This document shows positions 48,008-56,436 of a stretch of 64,000 nucleotides of DNA, in pieces. The position numbers and the translations under genes are program-made. Source of the stretch: Desulfocurvus vexinensis DSM 17965 (GTDB lineage Bacteria; Desulfobacterota; Desulfovibrionia; Desulfovibrionales; Desulfovibrionaceae); assembly GCF_000519125.1 (NCBI RefSeq), contig NZ_JAEX01000015.1, forward strand, positions 1-64,000. Reading direction: 5' to 3'. The notes under the pieces were generated by a model that saw only the letters and a program-made list of their open reading frames with translations, searched no databases and had not been told where the DNA came from. The first letter of the stretch is position 1, and each line of letters begins with the position of its first letter.

Positions 48008-49237
48008 CTACTCCAAAACAGTGATCCCGGGTATGGCGCAGACGAACGCGCCGCCCCATTCCTTGATGCAGTGCAGGTCGGCCATGATCTCCTCGCGGAT
48101 GTTCCAGGGCAGGATCAGCACGTAGTCCGGCCTGGCCCGGGCGATTTCGTCGGGATGGACCACGGGGATGCGGCTGCCGGGCAGGAAGCGGCCCTGCTTG
48201 TGGGGCGAGCGATCCACCACGAAGCGGACCAGGTCGGGCCGCACGCCGCAGTAGTTGAGCAGGGTGTTGCCCTTGGCTGCCGCGCCGTATGCCGCGACCT
48301 GCCTGCCCCGGCGCCGGGCGTCCAGCAGGAATTCCAAGAGCTCGTTCTTGACCCGCTCGGCCTTGGCCTGGAAGCCCTGGTAGAAGGCCATCTCCAGCAT
48401 CCCCGCCGCCTGTTCGCGCGCCAGCAGCGCGCCGACCGCCGGGCCCACGGGTTCTGGCAGGCTCGCCGCGTGCCCGGCGAAGATGCGCAGCGACCCGCCG
48501 TGGGTGGGCAGATCCTGCACGTCGTAGATCTCCAGGCCCTGGGCGGCGAACACCCGGCGCACGGTGTGCAGGGAGAAATAGGAGAAATGCTCGTGGTAGA
48601 TAGTGTCGAACTGGTTGCCCTCCACCAGGCGCAGTAGGTGGGGGAACTCCATGGTCACAGTGCCCCCCGGGGCGGCCAGCTCGGCCAGCCCGGCCACGAA
48701 GTCGTTGAGATCGGGCACATGGGCCAGGACGTTATTGCCCACCACCAGCGCGGCGCGCCCCCGGCGGCGGACCAGGCCGCAGGCGTAGTCGCGCCCGAAG
48801 AACTCCGTCTCCACCTCGATGCCCTTGGCCCGGGCGGCCTCGGCGGTGCGCAGCGTGGGCTCCACCCCCAGGCAGGGGATGCCCTTGGCCTGCACATATT
48901 GCAGCAGGTAGCCGTCGTTGGAGGCGATCTCCACCACCAGGGAGCGCGCGTTCAGCCCGAAGCGGGCCTGGGCCATGTCCACATAGCGCCGGGCATGGTC
49001 CAGCCAGGTGCTGGAGAAGGACGAGAAGTAGACGTAGTCCGCGCAGAAGATGTCCTTGCAGCTGGCGTGCTCGTCCACCTGCACCAGGTGGCACTGGTGG
49101 CAGGCCAGGAGCTTGAGCGGGTAGTACACCTCGGGGTCGCCGAGCTGCTCTGCGGTCAGGAACGCGTTGGACGGCGGCGCGGTGCCCAGGTCCACGAAGA
49201 CGTGTTCGAGGGGCGTGTTGCAGTGTCTGCACTTCAT
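48008..49237 (-). CDS. NDP-hexose C-methyltransferase (NovU/TylC3-like)
   Basis: A 409-residue enzyme. N-terminal zinc-binding Cys set CRHCNTPLEHV with a second CHQCHLVQ; PSNAF and YFSSFSSTWLDHARRY are typical. Motif I is VVEIASNDGYLLQY, followed by GVEPTLRTAEAA, NNVLAHVPDLNDFV, and IYHEHFSYFSLHTV with the catalytic His-Glu-His. The C-terminal domain has GAAAKGNTLLNYCG. Such enzymes add a methyl to C3 of a 4-keto-6-deoxy NDP-sugar. Start overlaps the upstream epimerase stop by four bases. GC-rich. Confidence 0.92.
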   Translation of the reverse strand: MKCRHCNTPLEHVFVDLGTAPPSNAFLTAEQLGDPEVYYPLKLLACHQCHLVQVDEHASCKDIFCADYVYFSSFSSTWLDHARRYVDMAQARFGLNARSLVVEIASNDGYLLQYVQAKGIPCLGVEPTLRTAEAARAKGIEVETEFFGRDYACGLVRRRGRAALVVGNNVLAHVPDLNDFVAGLAELAAPGGTVTMEFPHLLRLVEGNQFDTIYHEHFSYFSLHTVRRVFAAQGLEIYDVQDLPTHGGSLRIFAGHAASLPEPVGPAVGALLAREQAAGMLEMAFYQGFQAKAERVKNELLEFLLDARRRGRQVAAYGAAAKGNTLLNYCGVRPDLVRFVVDRSPHKQGRFLPGSRIPVVHPDEIARARPDYVLILPWNIREEIMADLHCIKEWGGAFVCAIPGITVLE

Positions 49238-49785
49238 GGCGTGATTCCGGGGTAGTTCGCGTCGAGCAGGGGGAAGGCCGCGTCGCGCGGCGAGGTCTCG
49301 GCCACCGGCAGCGGCCAGGCGATGCCCAGGCGGGGGTCGTCATGGCGCACGCCGCCGTCAAGGGCCGGGGTGTAGGGCGCGGTGTGCAGGTAGACCAGCT
49401 CGGTGTCGGGCTCCAGGGTCTGGAAGCCGTGGGCGCAGCCCTCGGGCACCACCATGGTCTGCATGGTTTCGGGGCTCAGGGTCGCGCCGAACCAGCCCAG
49501 GAAGGTGGGCGACCCGGCGCGCAGGTCCACCACCACATCGTAGGCCGCCCCGCGCACACAGCGCACGAATTTCATCTCGGCGGCGGGCGGGTGCTGGAAG
49601 TGCATCCCGCGCAGGGCGCCGCGCAGGCGGGTGCGCGAGTGGTTGATCTGCACCACATGGCGCCCGGCCAGCAGCCCGGCCAGCTCGCCCGTGCAGAAGA
49701 CCCGGGCGAACAGGCCCCGGCTGTCCTCGCGGGGCTCGGGCGCAAGCAGGAAGACCCCGGGCAGGGGCGTGGGCAGCTGCCTCAT
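49234..49785 (-). CDS. dTDP-4-dehydrorhamnose 3,5-epimerase-like NDP-sugar epimerase
   Basis: A 183-residue cupin of RfbC length. The catalytic His is in ALRGMHFQHPP; the partner Asp in VVDLRAGSPTF; the Tyr position in LVYLHTAPYTPAL. GCAHGFQTLEPDTEL completes the barrel. Its neighbours make CDP-glucose, not dTDP-glucose, so its substrate is probably CDP-4-keto-6-deoxy-glucose or its C-methyl derivative. It overlaps both neighbours by four bases. Confidence 0.9.
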   Translation of the reverse strand: MRQLPTPLPGVFLLAPEPREDSRGLFARVFCTGELAGLLAGRHVVQINHSRTRLRGALRGMHFQHPPAAEMKFVRCVRGAAYDVVVDLRAGSPTFLGWFGATLSPETMQTMVVPEGCAHGFQTLEPDTELVYLHTAPYTPALDGGVRHDDPRLGIAWPLPVAETSPRDAAFPLLDANYPGITP

Positions 49786-50843
49786 GCCCCGGCCTGCGCG
49801 CGGCGCGCGTAGTCGTCGAGCTGTTCAAGGGTGGCGATATGGCCCAGCTCGTGGTGCTCGCGGTACCACTGCACGGTGAGGTCCAGGGCCTGTTCGATGC
49901 CCAGCAGGGGGCGCCAGCCCAGGACGCGCCTGGCCTTGCCCGAGTCCAGGGCCAGCAGCCCGGCCTCGTGGGGCCCGGCGGTCGGGGCCGCGGCCAGATC
50001 GACAGACACGGCGCCCCAGCGCGCGGCCACGGCCCGGGCCACCTCCCCGGCGGTGAGGAAGCTTTCCGGCCCGGGGCCGAAGTTCCAGGGCCCGGCGAAG
50101 TCGCGCTGGCCCTCCAGCAGGCGGCGGCCCAGCAGCAGATAGCCCGCCAGCACGTCGAGCACATGCTGCCAGGGGCGCACCGCGCCCGGGTTGCGGATGA
50201 GGGTCGTGCCGCCCGCAGCCGCCGCGCGCATCATGTCGGGCACCAGCCGGTCTTCGGACCAGTCGCCCCCGCCCAGCACGTTGCCCGCGCGCACGCTGGC
50301 CACCAGGGTGCTCCCGTCGGCGAAAAAGGAGTTGCGGAAGCTGGCGGTGACCAGCTCGGCGCAGGCCTTGGAGCAGCTGTAGGGGTCGAAGCCGCCCAGG
50401 CGGTCGGTCTCGCGGTAGCCGTGGACCCACTCGCGGTTCTCGTAGCACTTGTCGCTGGTGACGACCACGGCGGCCCGCACGCCTTCGGCGGCGCGGCAGG
50501 CGTCCAGGAAGTTGGCCGTGCCCAGGACGTTGGTCTCCAGGGTCTGCACCGCCTCGCGGTAGGAGCGCCGGACCAGGGGCTGGGCCGCCAGGTGGAAGGC
50601 GATCTCGGGCCGGGCCTCGACCACGACGGCGGCCAGGCGCTCGCGGTCGCGCACGTCGGCGATGACGCTGCGCATCTCGGGCCGGACCAGGGCGAAATGG
50701 CTGGGCTCGGTGGGCGGCTCCAGGGAATAGCCGGTGACCTGCGCGCCCATGCGCGCGAGCCACAGGCACAGCCACGAGCCCTTGAATCCCGTGTGTCCGG
50801 TCACCAGCACCCGGCGCCCGGCGTAGGTCGTGTCCAGGGTCAT
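49782..50843 (-). CDS. rfbG: CDP-glucose 4,6-dehydratase
   Basis: A 353-residue extended short-chain dehydrogenase making CDP-4-keto-6-deoxyglucose. Rossmann motif VTGHTGFKGSWLCLWL, FHLAAQPLVRRSY, VVTSDKCYENREW with the catalytic Asp-Lys, YSCSKACAELV (YxxxK), and RAGNVLGGGDWSEDRLVPD are diagnostic. Seven bases after rfbF, and overlapping the 3,5-epimerase by four. Confidence 0.95.
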   Translation of the reverse strand: MTLDTTYAGRRVLVTGHTGFKGSWLCLWLARMGAQVTGYSLEPPTEPSHFALVRPEMRSVIADVRDRERLAAVVVEARPEIAFHLAAQPLVRRSYREAVQTLETNVLGTANFLDACRAAEGVRAAVVVTSDKCYENREWVHGYRETDRLGGFDPYSCSKACAELVTASFRNSFFADGSTLVASVRAGNVLGGGDWSEDRLVPDMMRAAAAGGTTLIRNPGAVRPWQHVLDVLAGYLLLGRRLLEGQRDFAGPWNFGPGPESFLTAGEVARAVAARWGAVSVDLAAAPTAGPHEAGLLALDSGKARRVLGWRPLLGIEQALDLTVQWYREHHELGHIATLEQLDDYARRAQAGA

Positions 50844-50850
50844 GGCCGCG

Positions 50851-51666
50851 TCAGCCCTTGGGGCAGGTTTTCTTGACCGGGGTGTCGTCCCAGATCTTCC
50901 ACAGCGCGTTGTCCTCGGCCCACAGGCGGTTCAGGTATTCCACGTCGCGGATGGTGTCCATGCAGGCCCAGAAGCCCGGATGCTTGTAGACCATGAGCTC
51001 TCCGGCCCGGGCGATGTCTTCCAGCGGGCCGTACTCGAAGTCGCAGGACTCGTCCTCGCTCAGGTAGTCGAAGATCTTGCGGTTGAAGACGAAGTAGCCG
51101 CCGTTGATGAGCCCCACGGTGCTTTTGAGCGGCTTTTCGGTGAAGGAGCGGACCTCGTTGCCTTCGAGCTTGAGCTCCCCGAAGCGGGCCGCCGGGTTGA
51201 CCCCGGTGAGGGTGGCGATCTTGCCGTGGCTGTGGTGGAACTTGAGCAGGGCGTCGATGTCCACGTTCGCCAGGCCGTCGCCGTAGGTGGCCATGAAGGT
51301 GTCCCCGGAGATGTAGCGCTCCAGGCGCTTGAGGCGGCTGCCCTTGAGGCTTTGCAGCCCCGTGTCCGCCAGGGTGATCCGCCAGCCGGCCTCGTTGTGG
51401 GCGTTGTGCAGGCACAGCTTGTCCCTGGCGCCCAGGCTCAGGGTCACGTCGCAGCTCATGACCTCGTAGTTGAGGAAATAGTCCTTGATGAACTCGCCCT
51501 TGTAGCCCAGGGCCAGCACGAAGTCCGTATGCCCGTGGGCGGCGTAGGTCTTCATGATGTGCCACAGGATGGGCCGGTCGCCGATGCAGACCATGGGCTT
51601 GGGCCTGAATTCCGTTTCCTCGCGCAGACGGGTGCCCAGCCCGCCGCACCAGATGACGACTTCCAT
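50851..51666 (-). CDS. rfbF: Glucose-1-phosphate cytidylyltransferase
   Basis: A 271-residue nucleotidyltransferase making CDP-glucose from CTP and glucose 1-phosphate, the first step of the CDP-sugar branch. The signature is IWCGGLGTRLREETEFRPKP, followed by FMATYGDGLANVDI with the metal-binding Asp, LTGVNPAARFGEL, and GPLEDIARAGELMVYKH. CAGGAG precedes the ATG. It is the first gene of the leftward operon; the promoter must be in the 778-base gap before flavodoxin. Confidence 0.95.
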   Translation of the reverse strand: MEVVIWCGGLGTRLREETEFRPKPMVCIGDRPILWHIMKTYAAHGHTDFVLALGYKGEFIKDYFLNYEVMSCDVTLSLGARDKLCLHNAHNEAGWRITLADTGLQSLKGSRLKRLERYISGDTFMATYGDGLANVDIDALLKFHHSHGKIATLTGVNPAARFGELKLEGNEVRSFTEKPLKSTVGLINGGYFVFNRKIFDYLSEDESCDFEYGPLEDIARAGELMVYKHPGFWACMDTIRDVEYLNRLWAEDNALWKIWDDTPVKKTCPKG

Positions 51667-52348
51667 GCACTGACTCCTGCCGTTGCGCGTATTGGCGCCC
51701 GGTCTTCCGACCGGGTGATGTCCTGGTCCGTATGCCGTCATGCGGCTGCGTTGCGCTGCCGTGTCCGGGAAAAGGGGCCGCTGCCGGTTTGGCCGGGAGA
51801 TTGTTGCGGCGCGCGCGGTGCTGCGCCACGCCACGCCCGTACCGTTCCGCCGGGCTGGCCGCCCAGGCAGCACGATTGCGGGCCGCGACGAGGCTGGGGC
51901 CCGTATACTGTGTCCCGTGCCGCCCGTCTAGACGATTCTAATAAGGAATGAAAGGAAACTCAAAGATGCATCAAGGTTTTTATGGCGGAAGAGAGGGTCC
52001 CCGGGGCGGCCCCGGCGTGGGGTTTTAGGCAAGCGGAAAATTCGGGTGCCCTGTTTGACCCGGGCCGGATCCGAGGCGACGCGCGGGGCCCCGTGGCGGG
52101 GCGGGGCCTCACGCCCTGCGGATCGGGCGCGGCGCCTTCACGCAGGCCTGGCCGGTCGCTTTGGGGCGGCATCGCACGCTGTAGAGGCCGAATCAGGGTG
52201 GAGCATGCGTCGCCCCTGCCGCCGGGGTGTCCGCCGGGGACCCGGGGAGGGGGCGCCGGGTGCGGCCGGAACCCGCGCAAACTGGGCATGTTCGCCGGGG
52301 CCTGCGGGGCTTTCCGGGGGCGGGGGTGGCGGAAATGAAAAAGAGGGC
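51667..52348. other. Divergent intergenic region rfbF/flavodoxin
   Basis: No credible large gene. One small open frame at 51966-52028 (20 codons; MHQGFYGGREGPRGGPGVGF) follows an AAGGAAA stretch but resembles no known peptide. A TATACT (51905-51910) could be a -10 box but lacks a matching -35. The rest is GC-rich low complexity. Confidence 0.4.
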
Positions 52349-52377
52349 TTGCATTTGAAAATGAAATTCAATATCAA
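52349..52377 (+). promoter_or_regulatory. Promoter of flavodoxin gene, overlapped by a Fur box
   Basis: TTGCAT and TATCAA spaced by 17 bases, about 70 bases upstream of the flavodoxin start. The boxes are only fair (three and four of six), but they sit in the sole AT-rich patch and overlap the Fur-box match. Confidence 0.45.
52357..52375 (+). promoter_or_regulatory. Fur-box candidate
   Basis: GAAAATGAAATTCAATATC matches the 19-base Fur consensus GATAATGATAATCATTATC at 15 of 19 positions. It overlaps the -10 region of the flavodoxin promoter, where Fe-loaded Fur would block transcription. Flavodoxin replacing ferredoxin in iron shortage is a known Fur response. Confidence 0.65.
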
Positions 52378-52393
52378 GATTGCCAGCACATGA

Positions 52394-52885
<492 letters not shown>

Positions 52886-53580
52886 CCGCCAACTGTTCCG
52901 GTCCGCCGCTCCGGCCCCGCCCACCCGTTCGGACCTCCCGCCGTGCCCGGGGGGTGGGCGGGCCGGGCCGCCGCAGGTCCCTCCCCCGGGAGCCGCGCGG
53001 CGGCAGGCGCACCGGTCGGCGCACGGGCCGTGCAATGCGGCCCGCGCGCCCCAGGCGCCGCCCCTCCCCCACGGGGGGCGGCGACCCGGCCCCGGGCGGG
53101 TTCCGCCGGGCTTGCCCGCCGCCCGGGGCCGGGAACACTGGCCGACCGCATGGGTCGGCCCGCATTCCAGCAGGCGGTCCTGGCCGGGGCGACCACGCTC
53201 CGCCAGAACCGCCGGGGCACGGGCCTGGCGCGTCTGCGGCGACGGACGCGCCGCTGGCCCGCCCGATGCGCGGGGCAGGGGCGGGAGCCACCCGCAGCGC
53301 CACCGTCCGACCTCCACGGTGGCCGCTGTACCGGCTCTTTTCCAGGCTTGCGGCCGTGCCGCAGCTCCTGTCCACCGCCGCCCTGGGGGCCCGGCCTCGC
53401 GCCGGGCCCCTTTTCCGTGTGCGCGGGCCCCGGCGCCGGGGCGGCTTCCTTCAGAGGCGCTCCTCTTGCCTGTGCTGCCGCCGTCCGTGCGGGTAATCGA
53501 CCCCGGCTTCCCGGAGGGTGCCGCCGCCTGCGCGACGGGTGCGGGCCCCGGAGTGCGCGGCTGGGGCCTCGCGCGGGTGC
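52886..53580. other. GC-rich gap after flavodoxin
   Basis: About 695 bases with no convincing gene on either strand; open frames are Arg/Pro/Gly/Ala strings. It contains a terminator-like hairpin (53386-53414) and a perfect palindrome GCCCCGGCGCCGGGGC near 53427. The roughly 500 bases between the flavodoxin stop and that hairpin are unexplained. Confidence 0.5.
53386..53414 (+). terminator. Terminator-like hairpin with T-tail
   Basis: GGGGCCCGGC pairs with GCCGGGCCCC over a five-base loop, followed by TTTT. Orientation suits transcripts running right from the flavodoxin gene. Confidence 0.6.
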
Positions 53581-54168
53581 TCAGGGCATCCAGTCCACGA
53601 TGCCCCGGGCCGGGTTGGCCTCGCGCCAGCGCGCGAAATGCGCCCACCCGCGCACCCCGTCGCGCAGCACGGCCTGGTAGATCTCGATGCCCATGACCTT
53701 TTCGCCCGGGGGCACGGCGGCCTTGATGTCCAGGATCGCCCGGCGCGTTTCGGGGGTCAGCAGCGCGGCGATGCGCTCGGCCACGCGCTCGAAATACCCG
53801 TCCCACGGCGAGCCCTTGGCCATGTGGATCATGTCGAGCTGCCACTCGCGGCCTGCCTCGTCGCGGACCCAGGCGTGCCATTCCAGGCAGTGGTCCTCGG
53901 CGTGCAGCAGGTTGGCGAACTGCATGCGCAGCACCCCGGGCGCGGCGGCGATGCGCGCCATGGCCGCGAAGCTGTCCCCGATGCGCAGCGGGTGGGAGTA
54001 GATGTGCAGGTCGATGTCCAGGTGGCCCAGCAGCAGCCCGGTGCGCAGCGAGCCCACCAGGTTCACCGTGGCGCCCACGCCCTCCCAGGCGGCGACCACG
54101 CCTGTCTTGTGCAGCACCGCGCGGGCCTGGGCCTGGTCGGCCTCGGCCCAGGCGAGGATGTCGTCCAT
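53581..54168 (-). CDS. Nucleotidyltransferase-fold-like protein, function unknown
   Basis: A 195-residue protein. VNLVGSLRTGLLLGHLDIDL has the GS...DxD spacing of a nucleotidyltransferase active site, and a later acidic patch (REWQLDMIH) could supply the third carboxylate. The rest (DSFAAMARIAAAPGV, EWHAWVRDEAGREW, PPGEKVMGIEIYQAVL) is not a family I can name. No signal peptide. The start is preceded by AGGAGGAA. It stands alone, convergent with nothing obvious. Confidence 0.6.
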   Translation of the reverse strand: MDDILAWAEADQAQARAVLHKTGVVAAWEGVGATVNLVGSLRTGLLLGHLDIDLHIYSHPLRIGDSFAAMARIAAAPGVLRMQFANLLHAEDHCLEWHAWVRDEAGREWQLDMIHMAKGSPWDGYFERVAERIAALLTPETRRAILDIKAAVPPGEKVMGIEIYQAVLRDGVRGWAHFARWREANPARGIVDWMP

Positions 54169-54335
54169 GGGTTCCTCCTGCGGCTTTGCGCCCCGCCCGG
54201 GACGGACGCGGCTGGTGTGCGGGGGGTAGCAGAGGCAGGCTCCGGGCGCAAGTCCCGCAATTCCAGGTTGTTGCGCAGCCCACCTCGCCGGATCGTGAGC
54301 CGGGGGAGGGCGGGCTTGACATCCTGCCAGGATTC

Positions 54336-54351
54336 ATTCATTCGTATGAAT
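54336..54351. promoter_or_regulatory. Palindromic operator candidate upstream of TetR/CecR gene
   Basis: ATTCAT-TCGT-ATGAAT is a perfect 6-4-6 inverted repeat in the only AT-rich patch of the region. A perfect TTGACA lies 15 bases before it (54316-54321), and the TetR-family gene starts about 280 bases on. No -10 box with standard spacing from the TTGACA is visible. Confidence 0.5.
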
Positions 54352-54390
54352 ATAAGACATGCCGAGACCGTGGCCCGACCGAGTCCAGGC

Positions 54391-54418
54391 CCCCGGTCCC
54401 CGGTCCCCGGTCCCCGGC
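54391..54418. repeat. Short tandem repeat of CCCCGGT
   Basis: Four contiguous heptamers, three CCCCGGT and one CCCCGGC. It lies in the 463-base gap (54169-54631) upstream of the TetR-family gene; apart from this repeat and the operator candidate, that gap shows nothing recognisable. Confidence 0.6.
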
Positions 54419-54631
54419 CCCGGAGCGGAATGCGCCTCTGGCGGGCGCGGCGGGTGTGCTGTCGTGACGCTCGGGTGGGGTGGTGGATGTGGCGCATGGC
54501 GCTGCGGCGCCAGCGGACGTAGCGGCGCCCCGGCTTCCGGTCCCTCGGGCCCGGCGCCCGGGCGGTGGGCCGGGTTTCGTGGCTTGTGCCCTCCCGGGCG
54601 GCCCTGGGATTCCGGCTGGCAAGGCTCCTGC

Positions 54632-55441
54632 ATGGATCATAAGAATATGGACAAGAAAATGACAAAGCCCGAAACCACCGTCCCGGCCAGCCCCGGGGCC
54701 GCCGTCCAGGCCCCTCGAAGGGCTGCCTCCCAGGCTGCGCCCAAGGCTTCCCCGAAGGCCGCCGCCCAGGCCGCCCCCGAGGCAGGCACGCGCCAGCGGC
54801 TCATCGAGGCCGGGGTGCGGCTGTTCGGCCTGCACGGCTTCGAGGCCACCAGCACCCGGGCCCTGGCTGCCGAGGCCGGGGTCAATCTGGGGGCCATCCC
54901 CTACCATTTCGGCGGCAAGGAAGGCCTGTACCACGCCGTGGCCCGGCACATTGTGGACGTGATGCTCGGGCAGGTCGGCCCGGGCGCGGCCCGGGTGCTG
55001 GCCGTGTGTCACGACCCCGGCGCCGGGCGCGAGGTGGTGCTGGCGGCCCTGCGGGCCATGGTCCGCGACATGGCGCGCGTCATGCTGGGCACCAGCGAGG
55101 CGCGCTGCTTCAGCCAGATCGTGCTCCAGGAGCAGATTGCGCCCACCTCGGCCTTTCCCATCTTCTACGAAGGCTTCCTGATGCGCGTCCACTCCGTGTG
55201 GTGCGTGCTGCTGGCCCGGCTCACCGGGCTCGCGCCGGATTCCACGGAGCTGGCCCTGCGCGCCTTTGCCACCATGGGCCAGCTGGTTATCTTCCGCATG
55301 GCCATGGCCTCGGCCCTGCGCCGCCTGGACTGCGACAAGCTCGGCGCCGGGCACCTGGAGTGCATCGCGCGCATCGTCTGCGACCAGGTGGAAGCCCTGG
55401 CCGACACCTGTGCCCCTGTCTGCACGGAGGACAAGTCATGA
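54632..55441 (+). CDS. cecR: TetR/AcrR-family regulator, CecR (YbiH) type
   Basis: About 269 residues. A low-complexity Ala/Pro/Lys N-terminal tail (about 1-50) precedes the TetR helix-turn-helix: RQRLIEAGVRLFGLHGFEAT then STRALAAEAGVNLGAIPYHF. The C-terminal domain (FSQIVLQEQIAPTSAFPIFYEG) is of the CecR/DUF1956 type. Its stop overlaps the start of a YbhG-like gene by four bases, giving the same order as E. coli cecR-ybhG-ybhF-ybhS-ybhR. It probably represses its own operon and responds to a drug. The start is uncertain: ATGs at 54647 and 54659 would trim the tail. Confidence 0.88.
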   Translation: MDHKNMDKKMTKPETTVPASPGAAVQAPRRAASQAAPKASPKAAAQAAPEAGTRQRLIEAGVRLFGLHGFEATSTRALAAEAGVNLGAIPYHFGGKEGLYHAVARHIVDVMLGQVGPGAARVLAVCHDPGAGREVVLAALRAMVRDMARVMLGTSEARCFSQIVLQEQIAPTSAFPIFYEGFLMRVHSVWCVLLARLTGLAPDSTELALRAFATMGQLVIFRMAMASALRRLDCDKLGAGHLECIARIVCDQVEALADTCAPVCTEDKS

Positions 55442-56436
55442 AAAAGCGGGTTGTTGTGGCGCTGCTGGTGCTGGCGGCCAGCGCGAGCCTGTGGTGGTTC
55501 CTGGCCGGGCGCGGTGCGGGCCCGGGCGCAGGCCTGCGTCTGTATGGCAACGTGGACATCCGCGAGGTGCAGCTCGCCCCGCGCGTGCCGGGGCTGCTGG
55601 CCGAGGTCCGCGTGGAGGAGGGCGACGCCGTGGACGCCGGGGCCGTGCTGGCCGTGCTGGACGCCGAGCCCTACCGCAACGCCCTGGCCCGGGCCGAGGC
55701 CGAGCGCGACGCCGCCCGGGCGGCCCTGGACAAGCTGCACGCCGGATACCGCAGCGAGGAGGTGGCCCAGGCCCGGGCCCGGGTGGCCCAGGTGCAGGCC
55801 CAGGCCGACAACGCCGAGCGCGTGGCCCGCCGCCGCCAGGAGCTGTTCCAGGGCGGGGTCATTTCCGCCCAGGACCGCGAGGACGCCCTGGCCGCGCGCG
55901 ACGCCCTGGCCGCCGAGCTGGACGCGGCGCGCAAGGCCCTGCGCCTCCAGGTGGCGGGCTTCCGCACCGAGGACGTGCAGGCCGCCGAGGCCACCCTGCG
56001 CGCCGCCGAGGCCGCCGTGGCCGCCGCGCGGACCGACCTGGCCGACACGGCGCTGGTGGCCCCGGCCCGGGGCACGGTGCTTTCGCGGGTGCGCGAGCCC
56101 GGGGCCATGGTCGGGGCCGGGGCCGTGGTGCTGGTGCTCTCCCTGGACCGCCCCGTCTGGGTGCGGGCCTATGTGCCCGAGCCGCAACTGGGGCTCATCC
56201 AGCCCGGCATGGCCATGAACGTGACCACCGACAGCCGCCCGGACCAGCCCTACACGGGCCGGGTGGGCTTCATCTCCCCGGTGGCCGAGTTCACGCCCAA
56301 GAGCGTGGAGACCGAGGCCCTGCGTACGGACCTGGTCTACCGCCTGCGCATCGTCGTGGACGAGGCCGACCAGGGCCTGCGCCAGGGCATGCCCGTCACC
56401 GTCACCCCGCGCGACCCGGACGCCGCCCGGCCATGA
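55438..56436 (+). CDS. ybhG: Membrane-fusion (HlyD-like) protein, YbhG type
   Basis: A 332-residue periplasmic adaptor anchored by an N-terminal hydrophobic segment (VVVALLVLAASASLWWFLAG). It has a biotinyl-lipoyl half-motif (GNVDIREVQLAPRVPGLLAE), a long helical hairpin (about 75-190; ARARVAQVQAQADNAERVARR), the second lipoyl half (LVAPARGTVLSRVREPGAMV), and a beta-barrel. It should link the YbhFSR pump to an outer-membrane channel. GGAGG precedes the ATG, which overlaps the regulator stop. Confidence 0.92.
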   Translation: MKKRVVVALLVLAASASLWWFLAGRGAGPGAGLRLYGNVDIREVQLAPRVPGLLAEVRVEEGDAVDAGAVLAVLDAEPYRNALARAEAERDAARAALDKLHAGYRSEEVAQARARVAQVQAQADNAERVARRRQELFQGGVISAQDREDALAARDALAAELDAARKALRLQVAGFRTEDVQAAEATLRAAEAAVAAARTDLADTALVAPARGTVLSRVREPGAMVGAGAVVLVLSLDRPVWVRAYVPEPQLGLIQPGMAMNVTTDSRPDQPYTGRVGFISPVAEFTPKSVETEALRTDLVYRLRIVVDEADQGLRQGMPVTVTPRDPDAARP

